A DNA stretch of 64,000 nucleotides from Methanomicrobiaceae archaeon (GTDB taxonomy: Archaea > Halobacteriota > Methanomicrobia > Methanomicrobiales > Methanomicrobiaceae): contig JAFGNT010000009.1 of NCBI GenBank assembly GCA_016926855.1, positions 1 through 64,000 on the forward strand, given 5' to 3'. Shown here one piece after another: positions 1 through 8,004 of this stretch; within the stretch, counting starts at the first letter, position 1, and each line of letters opens with the position of its first letter. The notes beneath the pieces are model-generated. The model did not search any database. It was given only the letters and a program-made list of their open reading frames with translations, and had not been told where the DNA came from. A program made the translations under genes and the position numbers.

Positions 1-66
1 CTCACCTTTTGCGAGGATGTCGGCATCGTTGGACCATGCATATACCATATCGCCTTTAGCAACCAT
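1..66 (-). CDS. fdhB: Formate dehydrogenase beta subunit, N-terminal fragment
   Basis: Only the first 22 codons lie in the window; the gene runs off its left edge. The peptide begins MVAKGDMVYAWSNDAD, which resembles the N terminus of methanogen FdhB, the iron-sulfur flavoprotein that passes electrons from the catalytic subunit to coenzyme F420. The ATG sits 2 nt after the fdhA stop, so the two are co-transcribed. The identification rests on the short match and on position, since fdhB normally follows fdhA in Methanomicrobiales. Confidence 0.75.
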   Translation of the reverse strand, partial: MVAKGDMVYAWSNDADILAKGE

Positions 67-68
67 TT

Positions 69-2141
69 TCAGGCCTCCTGGATCTTTTCAACCTTTACAG
101 CACAGGCCTTGAACTCCGGGATCTTCGCACCGGGGTCGAGTGCGTTGTTGGTGAGTTTGTTCGCCGCGCATTCCGCGAAGTGGAAGGGCATGAACATCTC
201 TCCCTTCATGATGTCGGGAGTGACCCGTGCGGGCACTTCTACCTCTCCTCGGCGGGTGATTGCCTTGATCATCTCCTTGTCTTTGATCCCGAGTGCCGCC
301 GCGTCCTCGGGGTTGATCTCGATCCATCCGGTGGGGACTTCGTTTGCGAGTGCTTCGGACCGGCGGGTCATGGACCCTGTGTGCCAGTGCCAGATACAGC
401 GCCCGGTCGTGAGGACGAAGGGGTATTCTGCGTCGGGGACTTCCGCGGGCGGTTTCCACTCGAGCGGGTGGAAGATTCCCAGACCGTGGGGGTGTGCGCG
501 CTTCTCGCAGTGGAGGATGGGGGTTCCGGGGTGGTCGGTCGTGGGGCATGGCCAGTGGAGTGCTTCGGGCTTGTTGAGGCGCTCGTAGTTCATGCCGTGG
601 TAGGACGGGGTGAGTTCTGCGATCTCGGTGAAGATATCCTCTGCGCTCTGGTAGGGGAACTGGGCTGCGTATCCCATCTTTGCCGCGAGTTCGCTGATAA
701 TAACCCAGTCGAGTTTTGCTTCGCCGGGGGGAGCCTGTGCGGTTCTCCACATCTGGACACGGCGCTCGGTGCTGGTCTGCGTGCCGTCCTTCTCTGCGTA
801 GCAGGTTGCGGGGAGGACGACGTCAGCGAGCTGTGCCGTTTCTGTCAGGAATATATCCTGCACGACGAGGAACTCGAGGGACTTGAGTGCGTGTTCTGCG
901 TGGTTCAGGTCGGGGTCGGAGAGCATCGGGTTTTCGCCCATGATGTACATGGCCTTGAGCTCGCCGGGGTTGTCCGCGAGGACGTTGATCATGACGGTGA
1001 CTTCGTAGCCGTTCTTCGGTTCGCAGATACCGTCGGGGAATCCCCATGCGTCTGCGAACTTCTTGTGTGCGGCCTCGTCGATGACCTTCTGGTATCCGGT
1101 GAAGACGACGGGGAGCGCTCCCATATCACAGGCTCCCTGAACGTTGTTCTGTCCACGGAGTGCGTTGACACCGCCCCCGCGTATGCCGATGTTGCCGAGC
1201 ACCATCTGGAGGTTTGCGGTGGACTTGACATTGTCGACACCGACGGTGTGCTGGGTGATGCCCATCGAGTAGAGCAGTGCTGAAGACTCTGCCTTTCCGA
1301 GCCACTCTGCTGCGGTCTTGAGCTGGTCGACAGGGATGCGGGAGATCTTGGAGACGTTCTCGAGGCTGTATGCATCGCTGAGAACTGTTTTCTTGAGTGC
1401 CTCGTAGGTCTCGAGGTTGGTGCGCTTTGCAATGAACTCCTTGTCTTCCCATCCGTTCCTGATGATCTCTCCCATCAGTCCGTTGAAGATGGCGACATCG
1501 GCTCCGGAGACGAACTGCATGTAGAGATCCGCCTGTTTTCCGGTTGCGGTGAAGCGCGGGTCGGCGTAGATGAGTTTTGCGCCGTTCTTCTTCGCCTGCA
1601 TGACCCTGCGGCCGATGAGGGGGTGCTGCTCGAATGTGTTGGAGCCGATGATAAAGACGCACTTCGACTCGGCGATATCGCCGATGGAGTTTGTCATCGC
1701 ACCGGAGCCGAATGCTGCGGCGAGCCCTGCGACGGTTGACGCGTGGCAGAGTCGTGCGCAGTGGTCGATGTGGGTTGTCTTGAGGACACCGCGTGCGAAC
1801 TTCATCAGGACGTAATTCTCCTCGTTTGAGGTACGTGCCGATGAGAGCACGGCGAGTTCGCTTGGCTTGTACGACTTGAACTTCGATGCAATCAGGTCGT
1901 ATGCCTCATCCCATGTCGCCTCGACAAACTGACCGTCCTTTTTAATGAGCGGCTTTGTCAGGCGGTCCTCGCGGTTGATGAATTCGTGGGCGTAGGTCCC
2001 CTTGGGGCAGACCTTCCCCTCGTTCACAGGCGAACGGTGGTAGGGGGCTGTCCCGACCACCTTGCCGTCTTTCACCACGAGGTTTAACGAGCATCCTGTC
2101 CCGCAGTACGGGCAGGTTGTCTGTACATATTTCAGATCCAT
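69..2141 (-). CDS. fdhA: Formate dehydrogenase alpha (catalytic) subunit
   Basis: Molybdopterin-dependent catalytic subunit of F420-reducing formate dehydrogenase, which oxidises formate to CO2 and feeds electrons to F420 and methanogenesis. At 690 aa it is full length. The N-terminal [4Fe-4S] ligands are Cys10, Cys13, Cys17 and Cys45. The catalytic position is Cys132 followed by His133 (in DHCARLCH), so this is the cysteine form rather than the selenocysteine form. Molybdopterin oxidoreductase and dinucleotide-binding domains follow. The ATG is preceded by an AGGTTAG ribosome binding site. fdhB follows 2 nt downstream. The upstream 150 bp are extremely AT-rich and probably hold the promoter. 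Confidence 0.96.
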   Translation of the reverse strand: MDLKYVQTTCPYCGTGCSLNLVVKDGKVVGTAPYHRSPVNEGKVCPKGTYAHEFINREDRLTKPLIKKDGQFVEATWDEAYDLIASKFKSYKPSELAVLSSARTSNEENYVLMKFARGVLKTTHIDHCARLCHASTVAGLAAAFGSGAMTNSIGDIAESKCVFIIGSNTFEQHPLIGRRVMQAKKNGAKLIYADPRFTATGKQADLYMQFVSGADVAIFNGLMGEIIRNGWEDKEFIAKRTNLETYEALKKTVLSDAYSLENVSKISRIPVDQLKTAAEWLGKAESSALLYSMGITQHTVGVDNVKSTANLQMVLGNIGIRGGGVNALRGQNNVQGACDMGALPVVFTGYQKVIDEAAHKKFADAWGFPDGICEPKNGYEVTVMINVLADNPGELKAMYIMGENPMLSDPDLNHAEHALKSLEFLVVQDIFLTETAQLADVVLPATCYAEKDGTQTSTERRVQMWRTAQAPPGEAKLDWVIISELAAKMGYAAQFPYQSAEDIFTEIAELTPSYHGMNYERLNKPEALHWPCPTTDHPGTPILHCEKRAHPHGLGIFHPLEWKPPAEVPDAEYPFVLTTGRCIWHWHTGSMTRRSEALANEVPTGWIEINPEDAAALGIKDKEMIKAITRRGEVEVPARVTPDIMKGEMFMPFHFAECAANKLTNNALDPGAKIPEFKACAVKVEKIQEA

Positions 2142-2374
2142 GATCTAACCTCGAACAAAGTGGATACGGAGTTCCTTTTATTTAATTATGGCTATTCTAT
2201 TTTTGGATCTCATTAAAAGTTAATTTATATTTTTAAATTTTTAAAAAATATAAACTGGTATTATTAATTTATTACTTCAAACACGACATCAAAACTTTAA
2301 TGCAATTAGTCCCGAAGGTATTTTTGAATAATAGCCGGGGGCTTTTCGGAGTGAAACGAATTCTTGTTCCAACG
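2142..2374. promoter_or_regulatory. AT-rich divergent intergenic region upstream of fdhA
   Basis: This region separates fdhA (minus) from the transposase-like gene (plus). About 2165-2280 is almost purely A/T with several overlapping TATA-like strings on both strands. On the minus strand a TATA-like ATTAAATAAAA lies about 35 nt upstream of the fdhA start. I see no clear operator dyad. The start of the rightward gene is uncertain, so part of this stretch may be coding. Confidence 0.4.
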
Positions 2375-3007
2375 ATGCTGACCGATCTGATTCAGAGTGC
2401 CCTTTCATCCGTTGAAAGCAGGAGTTATGCCGATCTCGCCGCCTGTCCGGATTGTGGTGGGAAGGTGAGAGGGCATGACCTGAAGCGGAAACTTTTCGTC
2501 CGCATTATTGGTGATACCGCGGACCGGGATATTCACGTGTTTGTGAAGCGGTTCTATTGCGAGGACTGCGGACGGCTCTGCTATGCGAAGTCTCCGTTTT
2601 ATCCGGGAAAGCGACTCGGTGCCCCCGTCATAGACCTCTGTACGGTCAATGCGGATCTCTTCCCCTATCATCACCTCGCGCGCATGCTTGAGGCGATGCG
2701 TATCCGCATTGACCGGGGAACCATACGCAACTACGCCCAAAAAGAGGTTTCTAACGCTCCGTACGTCGAGTTGTACGGCCTCCGGATTCCGGTGTCACTT
2801 CTCTCTCTCTCTGACGGCGTCGTCGGAGGTGAACAGTCCGGTCCCGCAGTACGGGCAGAAGCGTTCCGGACCGGCGGTCTCCCACCCGCAGGCGGGGCAC
2901 TGCTTTCCCTTTTCGGGCTCTCTCAAAAACGGGATGAAAGGTATCGCGAGAAAGACAAAGAAAAAGGGAAATCCCGCCAAAAACAGCACAACCGTCAGAC
3001 CAAGTGA
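2375..3007 (+). CDS. Transposase-like zinc-finger protein, probably truncated
   Basis: The first ~135 residues resemble a small protein family scattered in Methanomicrobiales genomes that looks like the N-terminal zinc-binding part of a transposase. They carry CPDCGG (Cys24, Cys27), YCEDCGRLC (Cys62, Cys65, Cys69), then LGAPVIDLC and an IDRGTIRNY motif. No DDE catalytic core follows. After about residue 145 the frame runs antisense through a better-supported zinc-ribbon gene (2795-3094, minus), so the charged Arg/Lys-rich tail is probably not native. The start is uncertain: ATG 2300 and GTG 2351 are alternatives, and ATG 2375 best matches the domain start. It may be a remnant of an insertion sequence. 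Confidence 0.5.
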   Translation: MLTDLIQSALSSVESRSYADLAACPDCGGKVRGHDLKRKLFVRIIGDTADRDIHVFVKRFYCEDCGRLCYAKSPFYPGKRLGAPVIDLCTVNADLFPYHHLARMLEAMRIRIDRGTIRNYAQKEVSNAPYVELYGLRIPVSLLSLSDGVVGGEQSGPAVRAEAFRTGGLPPAGGALLSLFGLSQKRDERYREKDKEKGKSRQKQHNRQTK

Positions 3008-3094
3008 TCCGCCGAGGAGGAGCAGGGTCAGTGTCCGGTTATTCGTCGGTACACCTCCCGTACGGCATATGCGGGCAGTGCGTCCTGAGCGCAT
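2795..3094 (-). CDS. Small membrane protein with C-terminal zinc ribbon
   Basis: The C-terminal half carries CPACG and FCPYCGTG, a typical archaeal double-knuckle zinc ribbon. It is preceded by a long hydrophobic stretch able to form two membrane segments (LTLLLLGG..., then VVLFLAGFPFFFVFLAIPF). It lies just downstream of mfnF on the same strand and probably overlaps its 3' end, so it may be the last gene of the mfnD-mfnF transcript. The start is unclear: the ATG at 3094 would overlap mfnF by 67 nt, and internal GTG/TTG starts are possible. The function is unknown. It is antisense to the tail of the rightward transposase-like frame, and I consider this strand the real one because of the clean zinc ribbon. 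Confidence 0.6.
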   Translation of the reverse strand: MRSGRTARICRTGGVPTNNRTLTLLLLGGSLGLTVVLFLAGFPFFFVFLAIPFIPFLREPEKGKQCPACGWETAGPERFCPYCGTGLFTSDDAVREREK

Positions 3095-3954
3095 TCTAAA
3101 ATAGACCTTAATTCGTGTGCGCCGCACAGTCCGGTGAGGAGTTTCGATCCGATGCCTGCCGCAAGGACCGTATCGGCTCCCGATTCATGCACCGCCGCAT
3201 TGATGCGTTTTTCAAGAGCCGCACGCTGCGCTTTCCAAACCTGTTCTGCTATCCCATAGACTCCCTGCTCGCCGATCTCTTCGGTATCCGTACATACCAC
3301 CCGCGCAAGGCGTCGCAGTGACGCTTCCCGGGAAGTATCTGCACCGTCCGGCGTCGGGACGGAATACCCCGAAGCAGAAATAGTGCCGAGAACACGATGC
3401 GCATCCGCACTCTGGGCAAAAAACTCGCTGGACACCGGAGTCGGGATTCCATTGATTATCACCTCCTGAAGGATGGCCGCAACATTTGTCCTCAAGAGCC
3501 CGGTGTACACAAGGTATCCCTTCTGGAGCCTGCCGAGGTCGGTCAGCCCGAGCAGGCGGGAGAACGGGGAGAGCGGAATGATGTCAGTCGTCGTGCTCCC
3601 CATATCGACGAGGACCGCCCGTGGATAGGCCTCACGGAGAAAATCGGCGGACGCGAGCCAGTTTGCCGCTGCAAGCTCTGGAACTGCACGCTCATGAAAC
3701 CGTCCGTCCATCCCGTAGAAGACTGCCCCGGGCACGGCTTTCCGGACCTCGTCGACAATGAAAGAGATACCCTCCATCCGGGAGGAAAAACAGTCCGCCA
3801 GCTCACCGCTCATGACAACCGCCGCTTCAGTACTGCCATACTCACGAAGCAAAGCTCTGAGCGGTGAATCCTTCCAGAGCGGGCAGTAGTGAATATGGAC
3901 TCCGTCCTCATCCACGACTTTCAGGTTTGCCCCGCCCACGTCGATGCCTATCAC
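3028..3954 (-). CDS. mfnF: Methanofuran biosynthesis protein MfnF (hydantoinase/oxoprolinase-like)
   Basis: MfnF condenses an aminomethylfuran unit with gamma-glutamyltyramine to build the methanofuran core, the first C1 carrier of methanogenesis. The 308-aa protein has the actin-like ATPase fold of the family: phosphate loops GIDVGGANLKVV at residues 3-14 and VDMGSTTTDI near 116-125, plus a C-terminal AAGIGSKLL loop. It overlaps the end of mfnD by 4 nt, so the two are translationally coupled. The pairing with MfnD, which makes its substrate, supports this over a generic hydantoinase. Confidence 0.88.
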   Translation of the reverse strand: MIGIDVGGANLKVVDEDGVHIHYCPLWKDSPLRALLREYGSTEAAVVMSGELADCFSSRMEGISFIVDEVRKAVPGAVFYGMDGRFHERAVPELAAANWLASADFLREAYPRAVLVDMGSTTTDIIPLSPFSRLLGLTDLGRLQKGYLVYTGLLRTNVAAILQEVIINGIPTPVSSEFFAQSADAHRVLGTISASGYSVPTPDGADTSREASLRRLARVVCTDTEEIGEQGVYGIAEQVWKAQRAALEKRINAAVHESGADTVLAAGIGSKLLTGLCGAHELRSILECAQDALPAYAVREVYRRITGH

Positions 3955-4835
3955 GCCCGCGTCACCTTCCCGTGCGTGTCATAGGTCGCGTGCCCCGTCA
4001 GATGCACGGAATCCGGCCCTTTCCCGTGTGATGCGCTGACGATGAGGTCGGCAATCTCCTCCTGCATCACCACGTCAATTCCGGCAATACTCGTCGTGAT
4101 GCGGGGATTGACGTCCACGATGTATACGCGGTCTCCGACAATGACATCGACCCCGACGTATCCCTGGCACCCGAGGACTGTTGCCGCGCTTACGGCAGTT
4201 CTGATGATTTCGTCTTTTTGGGGGTGGTCTGCCGGTGTCTCGCCCCCTCGATAATGAAACATGCCGTCCTCGATGCTGATGTGCTGGCGGTTGAGGGCAA
4301 GCGGCAGCATCTCTTTTCCGGTGAAATACAGGCAACTCTCCCCGACAACTCGGCTGCCGATGAGGCTTACGCTCAGGTGTACCCCTTCGATATATGCCTG
4401 TCCGAATTCTCCGGGGCCCGGCCGTGAATCGGAGAGGCGTATATTCTGCGTGCCACAGCCCCGGATCTCCTTGATGACCTTCATTCCGTCGGTCTGCTCC
4501 GCGGGAACGGGTATACCATGAGCTGCCAGTACCGCGGCTGTCCTCTGTTTGTTTGCGCAAAGCGCCACGTTCATACTGCCGCACCCGAGGTTATACGTCG
4601 TTTCCTCAATGATTCTGGTGTAGCGGGCAAGGAGATGGTCCGGTGCGATCACGAGCCCCATATCACATGCTGCGGCAAGATGCCGTATCTCGTCTTCGAA
4701 GTTCTGTCCTTCGGGGGTGACGACGTCGTAGCCACACCGCTCAAAACTACCGGAGAGAACCCTGAGCATTGCCTCGCCCTCCGGGGCGAGATGGGGGTCA
4801 TGAAATACCGCGTATTCGGCAAGCAGAACCTTCAT
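3951..4835 (-). CDS. mfnD: Tyramine-glutamate ligase MfnD (ATP-grasp)
   Basis: MfnD joins L-glutamate to tyramine using ATP, giving gamma-glutamyltyramine for methanofuran synthesis. The 294-aa protein has ATP-grasp features: a nucleotide-binding region around residues 95-160 and the metal-binding DVNPRITTS motif near residue 245. It is first in a tight operon with mfnF. The promoter should lie in the 80-bp region shared divergently with surE. Confidence 0.88.
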   Translation of the reverse strand: MKVLLAEYAVFHDPHLAPEGEAMLRVLSGSFERCGYDVVTPEGQNFEDEIRHLAAACDMGLVIAPDHLLARYTRIIEETTYNLGCGSMNVALCANKQRTAAVLAAHGIPVPAEQTDGMKVIKEIRGCGTQNIRLSDSRPGPGEFGQAYIEGVHLSVSLIGSRVVGESCLYFTGKEMLPLALNRQHISIEDGMFHYRGGETPADHPQKDEIIRTAVSAATVLGCQGYVGVDVIVGDRVYIVDVNPRITTSIAGIDVVMQEEIADLIVSASHGKGPDSVHLTGHATYDTHGKVTRA

Positions 4836-4916
4836 TGCAGATCAGTTTTTCCCCCCGACCAGAAGAGCATGACGATCGATCAATTCTTGTGACAAAACGC
4901 CCTTTACAGAGATAAA

Positions 4917-5702
4917 ATGAAACCAAAGATTCTGCTTACAAATGACGACGGGATTACCTCTGCCGGATTGTGGGCTGCCTACCGTGCTCTCTCTCCCATC
5001 GCCGATGTGACGGTCGTCGCTCCCTCGTCACAGCAGAGCGCGGTCGGGCGCTCCATTTCGATTTTCGAACCGATCCGCGCAAATAAGGTGATTATTGAGG
5101 GCGTGGAGGTCTACTCTATCGGTGGAAAACCAACCGATGCGGTCATCATCGGCCTCTATGGTCTCAATCTGGCTCCGGATCTCGTCGTCAGCGGTATCAA
5201 CATCGGAGAGAACCTGAGTTTTGAATCCGTCATGACATCCGGGACGATGGGAGCTGCCCTCGAAGCATCAAACCAGGGGACACCCGCCATCGCCTTTTCC
5301 CTGCAGGTGGAGGACCAGGGTGACAAGTTCGATGATCCCCGCTTTTTCGAACACAGTTTTGACGAGGCGGTTGATGTGGTTCAGATGGTAACGAAACGCC
5401 TGCTGAAGCATGGATTTCCCCGGGATACCCATGTCATTAATGTGAATATTCCCTCACGGCTGACGGGCGGATTTGAAATTACACGCCTTGCCGAGAAACT
5501 GTTCCATACAGGTGTCGAACGACGTCTGGATCCGAGGGGGAGGCCGTACTACTGGATTGACGGGCCGCTCTATGAGGACGCCGGGGAGGGCACCGACGTG
5601 CATGCGATTAGAAAAGGGAATGTGTCCGTCACACCCATTACCCTCGACTGCACGGCATTTGGCGGTATGGATCCCCTTTCGGAAATTTTTAACGACGGAT
5701 AG
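4917..5702 (+). CDS. surE: 5'/3'-nucleotidase SurE
   Basis: Metal-dependent nucleoside monophosphate phosphatase acting on 5' and 3' nucleotides. The 261-aa protein has the signature LLTNDDGITSAGL near residues 5-17 with the metal-binding DD pair, the PSSQQSAVGRS loop near 40-50 and SGINIGEN near 96-103. It is full length. The ATG at 4917 is close to the upstream A-rich sequence, with no strong ribosome binding site. It is divergent from mfnD and followed by a T-rich stretch (5715-5721) that may terminate transcription. Confidence 0.94.
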   Translation: MKPKILLTNDDGITSAGLWAAYRALSPIADVTVVAPSSQQSAVGRSISIFEPIRANKVIIEGVEVYSIGGKPTDAVIIGLYGLNLAPDLVVSGINIGENLSFESVMTSGTMGAALEASNQGTPAIAFSLQVEDQGDKFDDPRFFEHSFDEAVDVVQMVTKRLLKHGFPRDTHVINVNIPSRLTGGFEITRLAEKLFHTGVERRLDPRGRPYYWIDGPLYEDAGEGTDVHAIRKGNVSVTPITLDCTAFGGMDPLSEIFNDG

Positions 5703-5711
5703 TAAGTGAAT

Positions 5712-5726
5712 CCCTTTTTTTAGGGG
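5712..5726 (+). terminator. T-tract downstream of surE
   Basis: Seven consecutive T residues (5715-5721) flanked by CCC and AGGGG begin 10 nt after the surE stop. Archaeal termination commonly uses T-tracts, and the flanking CCC/GGG could add a short stem. It precedes the next gene by only 20 nt, so read-through is possible. Confidence 0.45.
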
Positions 5727-5746
5727 AGAGACATACGAAGAAGCGT

Positions 5747-6058
5747 ATGATCAGCAGAGCGAAACAAAACGCTGTTGTCGATATCTGTGCACTGATTGCA
5801 TTCATCCCCTCGACCCTTTCGGGACTCGTCCTCTTTATCCTCCTGCCTGCAGGCGGATACCAGGGTGGTTGGAATCCGCTGTATGCCGAAAGCGTCCTCG
5901 GAGTGACGCGTTCCGGGTGGGTTGACATTCATAATTATTCGAGCCTGATCTTTGTTGCTTTCATCATTCTTCATGTACTCCTGCACTGGAAATACTATAG
6001 ATATCTCCGCCGCTGCTTCCGTGTCCGTGATACGGATAGCTGTGAAACGGAGCAGTGA
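5747..6058 (+). CDS. Small DUF4405-like membrane protein
   Basis: A 103-aa protein with three hydrophobic segments. It has histidines placed as in DUF4405/cytochrome b-like membrane proteins: DIHNYSSLIF, then IILHVLLHWKYY at the end of the last helix. In relatives such paired histidines may bind heme, which cannot be shown here. A purine-rich GGGGAGAG lies upstream of the ATG. No clear partner is adjacent. Family assignment is moderate. Confidence 0.65.
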   Translation: MISRAKQNAVVDICALIAFIPSTLSGLVLFILLPAGGYQGGWNPLYAESVLGVTRSGWVDIHNYSSLIFVAFIILHVLLHWKYYRYLRRCFRVRDTDSCETEQ

Positions 6059-6206
6059 GGGAGTATATGGATGCCGGCGGGCGAGGCGGGGATGAAACAC
6101 TCATCATCCTGTGGCACACATGCTGTATATATTCCCGTGGGCACGAACGGAATTAACCGTGTACGGCCCCTTACACCCGGGATGCGACTGTTCAGGTGAT
6201 CTGGTG

Positions 6207-6893
6207 ATGAAGGAAGAACAGCAGGCAAAGCAGCATGCCGGCTATTATGCCGCGGATCTGGTGCAGGATGGAATGACGGTTGGTCTCGGGACCGGATCTA
6301 CGGTTTTTTTTGCAATGGAGCGGTTATCAGAGCGTATTTCCGAGGGGCTGTCCATTCGCGGCATTCCCACTTCGGCACAGGCTTCGCTCCGGGCTCGCGA
6401 CTACGGAATCCCCCTCACGACCCTGGACGATACGCCCGTCATTGACATAGCCATTGACGGTGCGGATCAGGTCGATCCCGCTCTGCAGCTTATCAAGGGG
6501 CGCGGCGCAGCGCATGTGCGGGAACGTGTGGTAGCGGAAGCCGCCCGGAAACTGGTTATTGTGGTTGATGGCGGGAAGCTGACTGACGTTCTCTCCGCTC
6601 CCGTGCCGGTGGAAGTGATCCCGTTTGCCGTGTCGATTGCTCGTGCACGAATTGAGAATCTGGGCGGTAGTTGCGTTCTGCGTGAGGGTGTGAAAAAGGA
6701 TGGCCCGGTGGTAACGGATAACGGAAACTGGATTCTCGACTGCGGGTTCGGGGCCATACAAAAACCCGCTGAACTCGAGGCACGCATCAATAACCTCGCC
6801 GGTGTGCTCGGCTGTGGACTCTTCTCCGAATTTCGGTCAAAAACAATAGTGGTGGTCGGCGAACCCGGGGGGGTCAGACTCCTCTCAGGCTGA
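6207..6893 (+). CDS. rpiA: Ribose-5-phosphate isomerase A
   Basis: Interconverts ribose 5-phosphate and ribulose 5-phosphate. With fae-hps in the same window this fits pentose formation by the reverse ribulose monophosphate route. The 228-aa protein starts MKEEQQAKQH and shows GLGTGST at 26-32, the catalytic-region motif DGADQVD and KGRGAAH near 83-100, and NWILDCGF. I chose ATG 6207 rather than the in-frame ATG at 6111 because a GGTGAT ribosome binding site lies just upstream and homologues begin here. Its 3' end overlaps the convergent HTH gene by 9 nt. Confidence 0.93.
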   Translation: MKEEQQAKQHAGYYAADLVQDGMTVGLGTGSTVFFAMERLSERISEGLSIRGIPTSAQASLRARDYGIPLTTLDDTPVIDIAIDGADQVDPALQLIKGRGAAHVRERVVAEAARKLVIVVDGGKLTDVLSAPVPVEVIPFAVSIARARIENLGGSCVLREGVKKDGPVVTDNGNWILDCGFGAIQKPAELEARINNLAGVLGCGLFSEFRSKTIVVVGEPGGVRLLSG

Positions 6894-7262
6894 TATATAC
6901 TGCTTCGCCTTATGGAAGAGATCGAGCTGACTTTGTACTTCTTTTCGCTTGTCTTGCTCGATAGTCTCCATAATATCTTCAATTGAACGCGCAAGGCAGT
7001 AGATCTTTACCGGTCTCCCTTTGCTTTCCGCCTTGCTTTCCCTGCTTTCAATCCAGACGTTTTCTTTAAGTGAACGCATGGCAATACTGACTTCGGGCTG
7101 GCGAAGGTCGGTACCGCGTTCAATATCACGGGATGTTGCTTCAGGTGTATTTGCCAAGTAGACAAGGACCTTCGCAACATTTCGTTTAAGTCCGATATCA
7201 ACCAGGAGCTGTGCAAATTCTTCTTCTTTATCAGTAAAATAAAGTACTTTTTCAAACCTCAT
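6885..7262 (-). CDS. Winged-helix transcriptional regulator (ArsR/TrmB-like)
   Basis: A 125-aa protein with a winged-helix domain at about residues 20-90 (LKRNVAKVLVYLANTPEATS, recognition helix around RQPEVSIAMRSLKE, wing with RPVKIY) and a C-terminal helical tail suited to dimerisation. It resembles a regulator conserved in methanogens. The start is supported by AGGTGAT at 7269-7275, a few nt upstream of the ATG. The target and signal are unknown. Confidence 0.78.
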   Translation of the reverse strand: MRFEKVLYFTDKEEEFAQLLVDIGLKRNVAKVLVYLANTPEATSRDIERGTDLRQPEVSIAMRSLKENVWIESRESKAESKGRPVKIYCLARSIEDIMETIEQDKRKEVQSQLDLFHKAKQYISA

Positions 7263-7382
7263 CCCTGTATCACCTAAAATACAATAAATTATTTATCTTT
7301 TTACTATAAAACCATTATTATTAATGCAGAGATATTTGGGCTGTTAATCTGAAGTAAAAATAGGATTTTACCGGGTAAAAAG

Positions 7383-7399
7383 TTTTTTTTTTAAAAAAA
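7383..7399 (-). terminator. T-tract terminator of tbp
   Basis: Directly after the tbp stop codon, reading leftward, comes a run of seven T then ten A residues (sense of the minus strand). The U-rich RNA just past the stop is typical of archaeal intrinsic termination. Confidence 0.6.
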
Positions 7400-7960
7400 T
7401 TACATTAATCCGAGGTTTGTGAGATCCGAGAGTATCTTCTGTACCGCTTTCTTCGCGTCCTCGGGTTGTTTTCCACCCGTGATGATCAGTTTTCCGGATC
7501 CGAACAACAGGACAACCACTTTCGGCTCCTCGAGACGGTATACAAGACCCGGAAACTGCTCAGGTTCGTATTCAATACGGTCGAGGTTAAATCCGACCGC
7601 TATCTTGTTGAGATTTATCGGTGTCCCGAGGTCTGCCGAAGTCACAATGTTCTGGATTTTGTATGTCAGTTTTTCGGGAATATCGATATTCAGTGCGCGG
7701 AGCTTGTTTCCGAGGATCTCCAGACCTTTGCTGAGACTGTCAACGCTTTTTGCTCCGGTCAGGACAACCTTTCCCGATCCGAAAACAAGAGCCGCGATTT
7801 TCGGGTCCTGCATTCTCAGGACGACACCCGGAAACCTCTTTTTATTGTATTCCGCATCTTTGATCTGTGAAGAAAGCATCTGGAGGTCGAGCGAATCGCA
7901 TACCTTGGCGGAGGCGACGATATTTTCGATCTTCAAGGAATCTTCAGGTTGACCATTCAT
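7400..7960 (-). CDS. tbp: TATA-box binding protein
   Basis: General transcription factor that binds TATA boxes and recruits TFB and RNA polymerase. The 186-aa protein is the classic pseudo-symmetric duplication: IENIVASAKV / IQNIVTSADL, and FPGVVLRMQDPKIAALVFGS / FPGLVYRLEEPKVVVLLFGS. I use ATG 7960 (MNGQPEDSLK) instead of an upstream start at 8008, because it gives the usual TBP length and a TATA box lies 24-31 nt upstream of it, implying a very short leader. Confidence 0.96.
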   Translation of the reverse strand: MNGQPEDSLKIENIVASAKVCDSLDLQMLSSQIKDAEYNKKRFPGVVLRMQDPKIAALVFGSGKVVLTGAKSVDSLSKGLEILGNKLRALNIDIPEKLTYKIQNIVTSADLGTPINLNKIAVGFNLDRIEYEPEQFPGLVYRLEEPKVVVLLFGSGKLIITGGKQPEDAKKAVQKILSDLTNLGLM

Positions 7961-7983
7961 GTTTATAAAATGCCCCGAAAGAA

Positions 7984-7991
7984 TATATAAA
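7984..7991 (-). promoter_or_regulatory. TATA box of tbp
   Basis: On the minus strand the string TTTATATA lies 24-31 nt before the tbp ATG, so transcription would begin almost at the start codon. The acsA stop codon lies only 13 nt beyond it, so this promoter is squeezed between the two genes. Confidence 0.6.
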
Positions 7992-8004
7992 TAGTTGGGT
8001 GGAT

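Noticed and set aside
180-1283. Long rightward open frame (367 codons) opposite fdhA
   Set aside because: It is antisense to the full-length, motif-rich fdhA gene and its translation has no domain-like pattern. It results from the codon bias of the GC-rich gene.
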